In this document: one piece after another, positions 15,753 to 25,137 of the stretch
Numbering within the stretch: the first letter of the stretch is position 1
Layout of the letters: every line of letters starts with the position of its first letter
Origin: CAYXWM01 sp964392115
Lineage (GTDB): Bacteria; Bacillota; Clostridia; Lachnospirales; WRBF01
DNA: 28,426 bases
Direction: 5' to 3'
NCBI GenBank assembly: GCA_964392115.1
Contig: CAYMOU010000027.1
Span: forward strand, 1-28,426
Position numbers and translations under genes: made by a program
The notes under the pieces: model-generated
What the model was told of the DNA's origin: nothing
Database searches by the model: none
The model's input: the letters and a program-made list of their open reading frames with translations, nothing else

Positions 15753-15890
15753 TTAGAAGCCGAATTTTTCAAGCCTTTCGGCCGACCATGCCTCTATTAC
15801 ATCTGCTTTTATCTTTCCGGCTTCCGCAAGCTTTTTTAAGGTCTCTGTAGAGACCATGTTTTTCATAAACAGTTCCTTCCACTTATCCAT
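15753..15890 (-). CDS. XkdX-like short tail protein
   Basis: A 45-residue peptide, MDKWKELFMKNMVSTETLKK continuing to LEKFGF. Its size, the tryptophan near the start, and the helical KKLAEAGKIKADVIEAW segment match the XkdX family, a short protein encoded between fibre and lysis genes in PBSX-like and many Clostridia prophages; its role is unknown. Its ATG at 15890 overlaps the upstream stop by one base (TAATG), which suggests translational coupling. It would be missed by a 60-residue cutoff. Confidence 0.75.
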   Translation of the reverse strand: MDKWKELFMKNMVSTETLKKLAEAGKIKADVIEAWSAERLEKFGF

Positions 15891-16195
15891 TAAATCACTC
15901 CCCTTATTTCCATTTGGGCATAGAGTTCTGATATTTGTTGGGCGATTTCAGCGTTGTTGGGTTGGTATGGCTCGGGTGTAACCGGTTCAGGTGGAAAGGC
16001 TACGGCGTATTCTTCCGGGGTGTAGAATTTGCCGTCTTTGTAGTAATGTCCAACTTGTGGCTGTTGTGGTAGGCTTGATATTTCTATGCATTGGGCGTAA
16101 GGTTTCGTTGCTAGAATTTCGGCAGACAACGGCAAACCCACATCCTCTGCTCCGATAAGATTAATTTGATTATCAATTATTTGTGCGTACAACAT
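15890..16195 (-). CDS. Tail-fibre-associated small protein
   Basis: A 101-residue protein with a beta-rich N-terminus (MLYAQIIDNQINLIGAEDVG), a central VGHYYKDGKFYTPEEY segment and a C-terminal Pro/Glu stretch followed by a helix (EIAQQISELYAQME). The HYYKDGKFY pattern is common in small proteins encoded between fibre and XkdX genes of Clostridia prophages. It may be a fibre tip or fibre-assembly protein; this is inferred from position. AAGGG lies about 11 nt upstream of the ATG at 16195. It is coupled by a one-base overlap to the XkdX-like gene. Confidence 0.6.
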   Translation of the reverse strand: MLYAQIIDNQINLIGAEDVGLPLSAEILATKPYAQCIEISSLPQQPQVGHYYKDGKFYTPEEYAVAFPPEPVTPEPYQPNNAEIAQQISELYAQMEIRGVI

Positions 16196-16202
16196 TTTTA
16201 TA

Positions 16203-16838
16203 TCATCCCTTCCAGCATTCGATTATCACTATACCCGGGGTGCCTTTACCGATACCCTCGGCTGCGCCTGAGCCGTAGCCTTTACCTTGTCCTCCGTTAA
16301 TTCCTGGCGAGCCACCAATTCCAAACGGTTCTATACCTCCACCGCCGCCGGCACTTGTATCACCACCGCCTCCACCGCCGCCTAGTCCTTTTCTGCTCTT
16401 GATATATCCAGTAGCAGGTATGCCATCGCTATATCGTCCGCCTCCTGCACCGCCTCTACCACTTGCCCCATCTGCACCATTACCCCCACCTCTGCCAAGC
16501 CCCCCCCTACAAGAGTAGGAGGAGCTGCCATAAGCACCACCACCGGCGCCACCTGAACCGCCACCATCATTTGATCCATTTCCGCCTTTTAGTAATGTCA
16601 TAAAGCCACCTATTATAGTATTTCCGCTACCAACAACTATATCTATAATTTGTTTTGGCATTACTTTGATTGGAAATTCAATACAAAATTCTCCGGATCC
16701 TCCCCCACCGTTACCTCCGCCATCACCACCGGCTGCAATAGCACTAACAAAAATTATATCAATCCCATCCGGTACAACAAAAATTCCATTTTCAGTGAAT
16801 ACTCTTTTATTACTAAAATGTTCAATAAGAGGTATCAT
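16203..16838 (-). CDS. Glycine-rich tail fibre / receptor-binding protein
   Basis: A 211-residue protein. The N-terminal block VFTENGIFVVPDGIDIIFVS (about 13-32) is a beta-sandwich start seen in many phage glycine-rich domains. Long glycine tracts follow, including KGLGGGGGGGDTSAGGGGG (about 148-166), and it ends GKGTPGIVIIECW. Glycine-rich adhesins of this sort in phages carry the variable receptor-contact loops, so this is a good candidate for setting target range. ATG 16838 has AAGGAG about 11 nt upstream. The DNA is strongly skewed to GGN codons on the minus strand and so prone to slippage or recombination. Confidence 0.75.
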   Translation of the reverse strand: MIPLIEHFSNKRVFTENGIFVVPDGIDIIFVSAIAAGGDGGGNGGGGSGEFCIEFPIKVMPKQIIDIVVGSGNTIIGGFMTLLKGGNGSNDGGGSGGAGGGAYGSSSYSCRGGLGRGGGNGADGASGRGGAGGGRYSDGIPATGYIKSRKGLGGGGGGGDTSAGGGGGIEPFGIGGSPGINGGQGKGYGSGAAEGIGKGTPGIVIIECWKG

Positions 16839-16860
16839 AATTTATTCAACTCCTTAATTT

Positions 16861-17553
16861 TTATTCGAACAAAGGTATTATTGTTGCATAATGTGTATAT
16901 GTACTTGTACTCGACCTACTACTGGTTACCTTGGTTGCAAACCTATACACATTCTGTGTAGTTGCAGTTTGAGGAATATTATATGGGGATAGAACGTATT
17001 TTCCTGCTCCCGTGGTTGTAGAGGGATACTGTCCATAAGTGCTAATAACAAAAGCCGGTTGAGGATAGATTTCGAATTCCGTGTCGTATGTAGCAGATAT
17101 GCTTGTACTTTTAGTTACTTTAAACTTAGAATTACTTAAAGCATTTTTCGCTATAGTGCTACTTAAAATAACAGGCTCAAACAAGTTAGCCGATAAGTAC
17201 ATGTCAACCAGTGCCTTTTTGTTATCTGCTAATATTCCCATGGCTGTAGAATTGTTAAGCACTTGCGCTATTGTATCCAAGCTATTAAAAACAGAATTAG
17301 TGCTGCCGGCAATTTTTTTAAATATAACGCCCATATTTTTATTTTTTGCGGCAAATCTATTAATCCAAGGTAAGTTAAAAAGCACGTGGTCAATCTCTGT
17401 ATAAACCGATTCAAACACACGAAGAGCCAGCTTATCATCGTTCCATACATATGAACTTGTACCAAAAATTTTTAAATCGTTGATATGTAATATTAAATTC
17501 AGCGGTACATCTATGTCGCTGTTAACCGCCCTTTTTATCTCTGCCCAACTCAA
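16861..17553 (-). CDS. Tail fibre protein
   Basis: A 230-residue protein starting MSWAEIKRAVNSDIDVPLNL, an opening common in Clostridia prophage fibre or collar proteins. The middle is helical; the C-terminal 90 residues are Ser/Thr/Tyr-rich and predicted beta (TKVTSSRSSTSTYTHYATII), as in receptor-binding tips. The start is TTG at 17553 with GGAG 8 nt upstream. It lies between the baseplate/fibre gene and the glycine-rich gene. Exact role not known. Confidence 0.65.
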   Translation of the reverse strand: MSWAEIKRAVNSDIDVPLNLILHINDLKIFGTSSYVWNDDKLALRVFESVYTEIDHVLFNLPWINRFAAKNKNMGVIFKKIAGSTNSVFNSLDTIAQVLNNSTAMGILADNKKALVDMYLSANLFEPVILSSTIAKNALSNSKFKVTKSTSISATYDTEFEIYPQPAFVISTYGQYPSTTTGAGKYVLSPYNIPQTATTQNVYRFATKVTSSRSSTSTYTHYATIIPLFE

Positions 17554-17590
17554 AAAATCAACTCCTTTAATATTTACTAAAAACCCCGGC

Positions 17591-18541
17591 CTAGCTTATA
17601 GTCTCAATAATATCTCCGTTTTGCTGAAATTCAGTAAACCTTGCAATGCTGAAATTGGATGTTGTTATATTGTTTGAACCAACCACAATTTCCGATGCGT
17701 AGAAGGTAACGGTTTCTCTGATATTACCATTTGACCAAAACTCTGTAAGCCTGTTTGCCAACATAGCGTTATTTAACGAGAAACGAATTTCTTCTTTAAT
17801 GTTGTTATTAGCCAAAAATGATGTGGTTTTTTTGGTGCCCGGCTTAACGCTCCAATCATCAAAGTTATTGTTGATAAGAGAGAAGGATTGATTGCTTAAA
17901 TTAGCATAAAGCTCTTGAAGCTCCGCATACAAGCCGTCCCACTGACTTTTTTGACTTGCAATGGTTGTATTCCATTGATTAATTTGTGTGTTCAAATAAT
18001 CCTGAAACTGAATAAATACCCCGTCAGTATCAATTTTGGAGATTACTGCACCGGTATAACCGCAGAGGCTGCTTGATCTGGTATCGGTAACAGAGGCTTG
18101 AGCAATAGTTGTAGTCTTGGCGTTTACCCTGATTTTTGCCAAGACAAGTTCGTATACGTCATCCCTTTTGATCGGGTCTTTTGCTACCGGTGATGCTGCC
18201 GGTACTCCCTTAACCAAAGCTATGTAGGTTGATCTTGCCGGTAAATCAAACCTTAGAACCACCGAATCTATTCTTGGGAATGTCTGATCGGCAGATTCAA
18301 GGTCTACTTCCACGTCTTCGTCAGCATAATAAAACGAGCCTTGTACCCATGCTTTGCCGGGTTTAACCACAAGTATCAAGCCGGAATGAGCCCTAACCTG
18401 AAGGTTGTCGGACGGTGTTGTATAAATACCGTTACTGACCAAGGCGGCATGTCTTTTTCTGTCTGCCGCACTGGTAAATATTCTGTCGGGTTTATTAAAC
18501 TCGTCCAGAACGGCAGGAAACGGAAAACTGTATTCAGCCAT
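17591..18541 (-). CDS. Baseplate / upper fibre protein with C-terminal triple repeat
   Basis: A 316-residue protein. The N-terminal 160 residues (MAEYSFPFPAVLDEFNKPDR, then GLILVVKPGKAWVQGSFYYA and RIDSVVLRFDL) resemble upper-baseplate or fibre-base proteins of Gram-positive siphophages. A helical section (about 170-215, INQWNTTIASQKSQWDGLYA) follows. The C-terminus has three repeats of the type F-x-x-NG-(N/D)-I-x-E-(T/E), seen in FLANNNIKEEIRF, FWSNGNIRETVTF and FQQNGDIIETIS, spaced 30-40 residues. Such repeats form beta-helical shafts in fibres. ATG 18541 follows AAGGAGGA by 6 nt. It starts 3 bp after the hub gene. Confidence 0.7.
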   Translation of the reverse strand: MAEYSFPFPAVLDEFNKPDRIFTSAADRKRHAALVSNGIYTTPSDNLQVRAHSGLILVVKPGKAWVQGSFYYADEDVEVDLESADQTFPRIDSVVLRFDLPARSTYIALVKGVPAASPVAKDPIKRDDVYELVLAKIRVNAKTTTIAQASVTDTRSSSLCGYTGAVISKIDTDGVFIQFQDYLNTQINQWNTTIASQKSQWDGLYAELQELYANLSNQSFSLINNNFDDWSVKPGTKKTTSFLANNNIKEEIRFSLNNAMLANRLTEFWSNGNIRETVTFYASEIVVGSNNITTSNFSIARFTEFQQNGDIIETIS

Positions 18542-18543
18542 TA

Positions 18544-19602
18544 TTAATCCTCCTTAAACAAATTTTTAACTTCCGGTAAAGGTGTACCGAAGGTTGGGTT
18601 GATTTTTATTTCTCCCACACTGTATATCTCTTCGATTTCTGTCACCCTCTCCTCAATTTGTATGTCCCAATCTTTTTTTGTGACAGAGACTATATCGCCC
18701 AGGTCCCAATCCTTTTTATATTCAAGAAATCCGGCCGGTTCGAATACGGAATCGAACTTGGAATAGATTTGCATGGTTTTAAGCTGTTCTGTACCGTGTT
18801 CTTTTAACATTTCAGTATACTTGGAGATGGTTAATTTATCTTTGCGTATACTTGAAGCGTCGATAAAAACCTCTCTGCGGTCGAATCCTGTCAAACCGTT
18901 ATCAACATTAGTGTAAATTCTTACGTCTTCTTCACCTTCACCGCCAACTATTGCATAGTTTTTATCATGTTGAGAATCAAACAAATAGTTGCTGTTATAT
19001 AAGCTGTCCTCTTCTTCGGACAGAATAATATAATCTTTTAAATCCCTGCCGGTATAAGGTTGAAAAACAAACTTGCATAAGTCGAAGTCAGCGTAAATAT
19101 TAAAGGATATATTTGACATAAGCACCAGCTTATCAAATATATCCTGCAAAGGTTTGTAAGATACTTGAAATTCCCTGTTATCTTGGAAAGCCTTATCTGC
19201 TCCCAAAACAAGACTTAGCCACTTTCTGTTACTGTCAGTAGGATTGATAAAATTCTCGGTAATGAGTTGCCTCATAATGCTTTCCGTTCTACCGCTGAAG
19301 TTTTGAGTGCCAAGCGCAATTCTTCTGTCAAGTATACAAGACAGAAATCTGCCCGATACAATAATTATATTGCCCTGCTCTACGCTAAATTGGTACTCGA
19401 TTTTTTCTATGAGACCAACTTCCACGGCGTCCAAGCGAGCCACCAAATTATTGATTTTAGCCAGTTTTTTGTTGTTCTCATTACATACACACTGCATCTC
19501 AAAACTGCCAACAGTAAGAAACTTCCTATACCATCTCATATAGTTGTATTCTGTTATTTGCCCCAGAGCTTCAAAGTTAAAGTTAAGAATTTCCGGCACC
19601 AT
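18544..19602 (-). CDS. Gp37-like tail hub protein (ReqiPepy6 Gp37 family)
   Basis: A 352-residue protein starting MVPEILNFNFEALGQITEYN with WYRKFLTVGSFEM (about 24-36), then IVSGRFLSCILDRRIALGTQ and a GDIVSVTKKDWDIQIEERVT block near the end. This pattern matches the siphovirus ReqiPepy6 Gp37-like family, which takes the place of the tail-associated lysin or hub below the distal tail protein. No peptidase or lysozyme domain is present. Position directly after Dit agrees. The ATG at 19602 follows GGGGA by about 9 nt. Confidence 0.78.
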   Translation of the reverse strand: MVPEILNFNFEALGQITEYNYMRWYRKFLTVGSFEMQCVCNENNKKLAKINNLVARLDAVEVGLIEKIEYQFSVEQGNIIIVSGRFLSCILDRRIALGTQNFSGRTESIMRQLITENFINPTDSNRKWLSLVLGADKAFQDNREFQVSYKPLQDIFDKLVLMSNISFNIYADFDLCKFVFQPYTGRDLKDYIILSEEEDSLYNSNYLFDSQHDKNYAIVGGEGEEDVRIYTNVDNGLTGFDRREVFIDASSIRKDKLTISKYTEMLKEHGTEQLKTMQIYSKFDSVFEPAGFLEYKKDWDLGDIVSVTKKDWDIQIEERVTEIEEIYSVGEIKINPTFGTPLPEVKNLFKED

Positions 19603-19606
19603 TTAA

Positions 19607-20461
19607 TCAAATCCCCAAATACATATTTTCGTAATAAATGACCGCATTCATATAATCTTTTCCGGAATCGGCATCAAACTTAATTACATTTTCGCCGGAA
19701 TTCAAATAAAAGAACTTACTGCCCAAAACCCTTTGCGGATAGTAGTTTTGGTCGTTATAAAAAACCTTCTTGTTTTTTGTGTCTATCTCCAAGGTATCCG
19801 ATCTGCCCAGGGTGCAGTTTATCTTGCAAAACTCACCTGTATCCATCTTTATTATGGAAGGATTAACAACAGGAATATCACCTAAGTTGGTGAGGATAAT
19901 TTTGAACGGTGTGTCCAGAGTTCCATTGTTGTCGAAGGTTTTATAACCTGTGTAGGCTCGTTGTTCATAAATTTTGTCGTCATACACAGCATCAAACCAA
20001 AAACCGCCTTCCCACGAAGGTAGAGAAACAACGGTTTCTTGTATATCATAAAAAGCAGGGTCCGGGCAAAGCAGCGAAATTACCGCATAAGATGAGTTTT
20101 TGTTATCCTTTGTATCAAAGGATTCAACATATGCTTTTGTTTTACGTACTACATTGCCTTTTTTAATGTAAATTTCGCCCGGGATTTTTGGATGGAATAC
20201 ATTTAAAAGCTTGTTTTTATAAAAATCACAATCCTCCGTACCGGAGTGGTCTGCTGTTACCAAAATTTCTAAGTTAATATTTCTTTTATCCAACTGACTG
20301 CTTACAAATTTTTCACCGTCGCAGGCTACAGCCTTATATGTATTAAGCATATTTTGATAACCCAGGCCGGAAATGTGTTGCAAGTAAAAATTACCCTTTT
20401 GAGGATAGGGCGTTGTTTCTATATAGTTATTGCCTGATTTATATAATATTTGATAATCCAA
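19607..20461 (-). CDS. Distal tail protein (Dit)
   Basis: A 284-residue phage tail-tip protein, encoded directly after the tape measure and before the hub, as Dit is in siphophages. GNFYLQHISGLGYQNMLNTY near the N-terminus and ERF-type YVESFDTKDNKNSSYAVISL, with DPAFYDIQE, in the middle fit the family. Dit forms the ring joining tube and baseplate. The start is TTG 20461 with GGGAGG 8 nt upstream; a TTG two codons earlier is too close to that site. The ribosome site overlaps the end of the tape-measure gene, suggesting coupling. Confidence 0.78.
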   Translation of the reverse strand: MDYQILYKSGNNYIETTPYPQKGNFYLQHISGLGYQNMLNTYKAVACDGEKFVSSQLDKRNINLEILVTADHSGTEDCDFYKNKLLNVFHPKIPGEIYIKKGNVVRKTKAYVESFDTKDNKNSSYAVISLLCPDPAFYDIQETVVSLPSWEGGFWFDAVYDDKIYEQRAYTGYKTFDNNGTLDTPFKIILTNLGDIPVVNPSIIKMDTGEFCKINCTLGRSDTLEIDTKNKKVFYNDQNYYPQRVLGSKFFYLNSGENVIKFDADSGKDYMNAVIYYENMYLGI

Positions 20462-20476
20462 ACACAACGCCTCCCG

Positions 20477-23400
20477 TTAAATCATGTCCAATGCCAGTTT
20501 TCTGAATGTACGTTCAGTAAGCCGCTTTGCTTCGTTAGCGTCTATAGGCTTTGGCGAATAAAAATTAAATGAGTTGTGGTAATGGTTGTTTACTTCTTGG
20601 CCGGCGGACGGCATTGCTCGGGAATTAACAGCCTGTGGCGACGGTAGGGCTGCCTCTATATAAGAAGTGGGAATAGCCGGCATGGGCAAAGACATAACCG
20701 CAGGCGAATTAATAGATAAAGCTGCCTTAGCCTTATTATCTGATTCGCCGTTATTCACAAAAGAGGCAACAGTAGAATCCCAGGTACCTCGCATGGATTC
20801 CAACCCTGCAATAAGCTTTTCACCCATAGACTTTCCGGCGTTCTCCCATTGGGTGTAATAACCCCTCATTAAAGTAAGAATGTTTGCACTGCCGGTGTCC
20901 ACTAATTTTTTCAGACTTTCTTGTTGCAACGCTTCGTCCGACAGCTTGTTCTTCCAATATTCATCATGCTTCTCTTTTAGGGTTTTAAGATTGCCTAACT
21001 CTACGTTAAGCCTTTCAGCCTCGGTCTCTTTTAGTTTCTCCAAATCCTCTTTTTCTTCGTCTCGTCTTTGCTTGTATTTATCTTTAACACGATCTATTTC
21101 ATCACGGAGATTTTGTTTCTCCTGTTCCCTCTGCTCTAAAAGTTGTACACGCTGTTGCTTTTGTAACTCCTCGTTATATCTTTTCTGCGCCTCATACTTT
21201 TCCTCGTCGGTTTCGGCGGAGTTTACTGCATCCAACAAGTTATCCAAGCGCATTCTGTCTTGACGATCACGCTCAAACTTGTCTTCTTGCTTGGTTAAGT
21301 TGTCTATAGCGTCGATTTGGCGCTGTATTTTTTTTATGTCTTCGTTTTCTTCATTATTTAAGAAGGCAACACGTTTTTTGTACTCTTCTTCGTATATTTC
21401 TATCCTTCTTTTAGAGTTTTCCTTGGCTGTGTTAATATTGTCTTCGTCTTGTGCCTTTTGTGCATCACGCAAGCCCTCGTATTGTGTTTTAACAACATCG
21501 GTTACTTCTTTCCCCAACTTATCGTAAAGGCCGACTACTTCTTTTTGGTTGTTTTGCAAGTCTCTAAGTTGATCTTCATAGGACCTTTTGTTGTCTTCGG
21601 AAATCTCCTTATTTACCTTTGCATTTGCGACCTTAATTTCGTCCGGTTTAGTCGTTGGTGAAACAACCGAGGCTTCCGAACTTTCAAAACTTGATTCCTT
21701 GGTGTTATCTCCCTGAGGATTTATTAGGTTTTCCAAATCAGAAATTTTCTTTTTATAATCAATCTTGAATTTGAAGCCTACTTTTAAATCAAAATCATTT
21801 TCTTCCTTGTTTAAGCCATTAATTTTTTTGTCTAAAGTCTGTTTTATGTCGGTGTCTATATCTTTTTCTAACTTTTCCTTGTCAAAATTGAAATTTAATT
21901 TATAACTCCATGTATCAAGTTCTGCCAAAGCACTTTTAGCTTCGGGTGTGATCCAATCTATTGTAGATGTCAGGTCGGCCAGTTCTTTAGTCATAGTTTT
22001 TGACAAAGGTTTTGTCAAGCCTTCCTTAACAGCAGCGTCTATATCTTTCGGGTTTATGTTTTCTTTAATTGTTGAAGATAAACCCCGGCTAAAATCCGGT
22101 GATATTTCAATGCTGTCCGGTAAGCCCACAGACATTCTCGGCATAAGGTTTTGACTGTCACCGGCAATCTGAAGTATGCTGCTTGTTTTGAGTTTTACGG
22201 GTTTAACCAAATCGGTAATATTACCTACGCCGTTTATTATTTGCTTTTGCAGCTCGCTGCTGCTTTTATCAATGGCAGCACCGGATTGAGAAAGGGTAGC
22301 TGATGCAGTGGTTGAAATACCTTTTACAGCTTGATGCACAAGGGTATTCATTTCGCTAACAACGGTGGGTGTGGTGTCGGTGATACCTTTAGCTATGCCT
22401 TTGGCAAATGGTCTGCCGATTTCTCTGGCGGTTTTCCTTGAAGGTGAGTTGATTTCAAGTTTTTTTCTGCTTTTTTCAATAGCGGCAGTTGCAACACCTA
22501 CCACTACCCCATTTATTATTCCTTGATGAGCCTGAAATCCGCTTACGATACCCTTTGCCAAATCTGACCCAAATGTAGTAGCATTATTAGATTTAGCATT
22601 TTCAAAAGCCGTTTTAACAGAGGCGGAAATTGCAGCATCAAAGATTGTCTGATTTGACTTAACACCGGCAATTATTTTATCTGTCACTTGGACGCCTAAT
22701 TTGCTAGATTCTTCACTTTGTTTGGCAAATTCAACGGCACCGTCAACACCTTTTGATATTGCTTGACTTATACCGGGATACTTGCTTTCCAAGGCTTTAA
22801 TTTCTGCTTCGGATAGTGTTTCGCCCAAAGTTTTACCGTGTTTGAGTGCAACGCCCACTCTTTCGAGCTGATCCTGTATTACCTTGTCATCATAGGCTTT
22901 ATTACCCTTTTTATGCTCTTGTAGCCATCTTCCCAATGTTTCTATTTCATTTTGTATTACCTTTTCTTGTTCATCCGCTCTGGTCTTTGTAAGCTCTCTG
23001 TAACTACCACCGATTTCGTTGTTTGTATTAACAACAAACTCTAGGTTATCACTTACAGCAGCCATATTTAAATTATTTACATCTTGGATAACCTGAGCGT
23101 GTTGATTTTCGGTTTCAGTAAGGCCTGCAATGCTTACCGAAAGTCTATCGTAAGATCCCCTTAGTTCTTCTTGTTGGGCAGATAATTCCGACAGCTTCGC
23201 AGCCTTATCCATTTTTTCATCATCTGTCATATACCTTGATGTATCTTTAAACTCATTATTAATTTTATCAATTTCACGCTGTTTTTCAGCAATTTGAAGC
23301 TCAACTTTCTGTTGTTCCAGCCTATCTTCACTTAATTTCTTTGATGTTTCATACTGTTCCCTTATAGCCTTGGTATATTCAGGCATTTTTGCGTCAATTA

Positions 23401-24967
23401 TAGCCTGTGTTTTCTTTTTAGCTATAAGAAGATCAAGTGCATCTGCTGTTTCTTTATATTGTATTTTTTCTTCAGAGGTAAATTCGATTAAGTCGGGGTA
23501 AAGCTTATTTATTTCATTCATTAAAGCCAAAGCTTTATCCTTATTACCTACTATATTACCCTCTGAATCAATTAGCCCATTAAGCTCCTTTATCATTTTT
23601 GATACATTATCAATTTCGTAAAGGTCACCTTTTAGCCTGCTTTGTTGGGCACTTACAAACGCATCATACTCTTCTTTTTCCTTTTTGAGTAATTCGATCT
23701 CTTCATCCAATTGCTCATTAAAAAGTTCCGTCTCGCTTTTAATATCTTCTTTAGTAGAACAATATGCGATTATACCAACTGTAAGTGCGGCAATACCGGT
23801 AATCAATAGGCCCACCGGTCCGCCCAAAGCTTGTGTTACCAGTGAAAACGCCTGTGTTGCGGCCGATGCAATGTTTATTTTACCCGACAATAAATCTATA
23901 GCAATAGAATATATACTTGTACTTGCAGCTGCATCAGACATACCGTCTGAACTTCGTTTGGCAACCTCTTTATTGGCTTCTGTGAATATACCTACTAAAT
24001 TTTTACCAAAGTCGATTACCCCTGAAGCGGCATCCACGCTATCTGCAACTGCATCGCCAAATATATTTCTTACATTCAAGCCCACATCACTTAATGCGGA
24101 AAAAACACCTTTAACATGTGATTTGAACCCGGCAAAATCCTCTTTACACAGGTCTTTTATACCACCGCTAATGTCATCCAATGATTCTTGTATTTTACTG
24201 AAATCGCCCTTACTGCTTAAAATGTTTTTGCTGATAGATTCTATTGCTTTTTCAACATCTGTGGTCATGTTTTTTGTAAAGGCTGTAAAGCCGGAGCTGT
24301 CTATGGCCGTATTTTTTTTAAAACCCAATAGAGACTGTGATGTAAGATCGATTTCTTGCCTCTCGACTTGAATTTTGGCAACCAATTCATCAATTTGCTG
24401 TTTAAAGTCGGCTTGGTATGCACCCCAAGCTTTTGCGTTTGCAACGCTTTGGTCATATGCTCCGTTTAAATCTGACAGTTTGGCTATGAGATTGTTTATT
24501 GGTTCTTCACCTTGAAGCATAGTATTATTAAAATCAGCTTCTTTTGCTGCATATCCTGCCAAGGCTTCTGTACCCGTGTTTAAAACCACGTCCAATCCGG
24601 TCACGCCTTCGGCGGTATATAGCAATGAAGATTGAATATCTGTAAGATTTAAGTTTAGGGCTGTTATTTGCTCTGCATAGGTTTGAATACCGGCTGTGCT
24701 TTGAGCATACAAGGCATCTGCTTGCATTAAACATTGATTTACCAAATCCAGCTTTTCCACAGAACATTCAGCACTTTGATTTAGTAAATCCAGCTTAATG
24801 GCAGTTAATTCTATACTTTCGGGGTTAAGATTTAACAGACGATTAACTTGAATCAGCTCATTTTGGACTTTTTTGGCTGATTGGTTAAGGTCGTCCAGTG
24901 CTGTCAAAAGGTCTTGTATGCCTGTGTTTGCCTCTCGGAAAACATCTTTTTCGGTTGACAGAAACAT
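20477..24967 (-). CDS. Tail tape measure protein
   Basis: About 1496 residues, by far the largest gene. The N-terminal 300 residues are helical (LLTALDDLNQSAKKVQNELI). A hydrophobic segment (GGPVGLLITGIAALTVGIIA) lies at about 380-400. KLEINSPSRKTAREIGRPFA near 840 is the SPSR motif typical of tape measures. A highly charged coiled coil spans about 1125-1355, and LSINSPAVMS comes near the end. Tape-measure length sets tail length, at roughly 0.15 nm per residue by the general rule, so about 220 nm is inferred. No murein hydrolase domain was seen. The ATG at 24967 has GAGG only 2 nt upstream, so the start is uncertain; the frame extends to a TTG at 24985. A strong terminator lies upstream at 25098-25131. 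Confidence 0.88.
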   Translation of the reverse strand: MFLSTEKDVFREANTGIQDLLTALDDLNQSAKKVQNELIQVNRLLNLNPESIELTAIKLDLLNQSAECSVEKLDLVNQCLMQADALYAQSTAGIQTYAEQITALNLNLTDIQSSLLYTAEGVTGLDVVLNTGTEALAGYAAKEADFNNTMLQGEEPINNLIAKLSDLNGAYDQSVANAKAWGAYQADFKQQIDELVAKIQVERQEIDLTSQSLLGFKKNTAIDSSGFTAFTKNMTTDVEKAIESISKNILSSKGDFSKIQESLDDISGGIKDLCKEDFAGFKSHVKGVFSALSDVGLNVRNIFGDAVADSVDAASGVIDFGKNLVGIFTEANKEVAKRSSDGMSDAAASTSIYSIAIDLLSGKINIASAATQAFSLVTQALGGPVGLLITGIAALTVGIIAYCSTKEDIKSETELFNEQLDEEIELLKKEKEEYDAFVSAQQSRLKGDLYEIDNVSKMIKELNGLIDSEGNIVGNKDKALALMNEINKLYPDLIEFTSEEKIQYKETADALDLLIAKKKTQAIIDAKMPEYTKAIREQYETSKKLSEDRLEQQKVELQIAEKQREIDKINNEFKDTSRYMTDDEKMDKAAKLSELSAQQEELRGSYDRLSVSIAGLTETENQHAQVIQDVNNLNMAAVSDNLEFVVNTNNEIGGSYRELTKTRADEQEKVIQNEIETLGRWLQEHKKGNKAYDDKVIQDQLERVGVALKHGKTLGETLSEAEIKALESKYPGISQAISKGVDGAVEFAKQSEESSKLGVQVTDKIIAGVKSNQTIFDAAISASVKTAFENAKSNNATTFGSDLAKGIVSGFQAHQGIINGVVVGVATAAIEKSRKKLEINSPSRKTAREIGRPFAKGIAKGITDTTPTVVSEMNTLVHQAVKGISTTASATLSQSGAAIDKSSSELQKQIINGVGNITDLVKPVKLKTSSILQIAGDSQNLMPRMSVGLPDSIEISPDFSRGLSSTIKENINPKDIDAAVKEGLTKPLSKTMTKELADLTSTIDWITPEAKSALAELDTWSYKLNFNFDKEKLEKDIDTDIKQTLDKKINGLNKEENDFDLKVGFKFKIDYKKKISDLENLINPQGDNTKESSFESSEASVVSPTTKPDEIKVANAKVNKEISEDNKRSYEDQLRDLQNNQKEVVGLYDKLGKEVTDVVKTQYEGLRDAQKAQDEDNINTAKENSKRRIEIYEEEYKKRVAFLNNEENEDIKKIQRQIDAIDNLTKQEDKFERDRQDRMRLDNLLDAVNSAETDEEKYEAQKRYNEELQKQQRVQLLEQREQEKQNLRDEIDRVKDKYKQRRDEEKEDLEKLKETEAERLNVELGNLKTLKEKHDEYWKNKLSDEALQQESLKKLVDTGSANILTLMRGYYTQWENAGKSMGEKLIAGLESMRGTWDSTVASFVNNGESDNKAKAALSINSPAVMSLPMPAIPTSYIEAALPSPQAVNSRAMPSAGQEVNNHYHNSFNFYSPKPIDANEAKRLTERTFRKLALDMI

Positions 24968-25097
24968 CACCTCGCTTTGTAGCAATGGGAGCGGTTTTGG
25001 CCCACTCCTTCTATTTATTATCCGGCCGGTAATTAGCCGGAGTTGTTTTCTGATTTATTATTTTGCTAACTAGAGTTAATTGCGTTTATAAATGTGG

Positions 25098-25131
25098 AAA
25101 AAACAACCAATCCTCCCGTGGAAGATTGGTT
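25098..25131 (-). terminator. Strong intrinsic terminator between chaperone and tape-measure genes
   Basis: On the minus strand AACCAATCTTCC, a 3-nt ACG loop and GGAGGATTGGTT form a 12-bp stem (one U-G pair), followed by GTTTTTT. It starts 7 nt after the stop of the G-T frame. No good promoter is visible between it and the tape measure, so it probably attenuates rather than ends the operon. Confidence 0.8.
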
Positions 25132-25137
25132 AATGGA

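Noticed and set aside
23685..24371. 228-codon plus-strand frame inside the tape measure gene
   Set aside because: Antisense shadow of the tape measure; Ser/Leu-rich product without a ribosome site.
24973..25011. Tiny GTG-started leader peptide ending in a TGATG overlap with the tape measure start
   Set aside because: The AAGGAG site overlaps the GTG itself, so no usable ribosome spacing exists.
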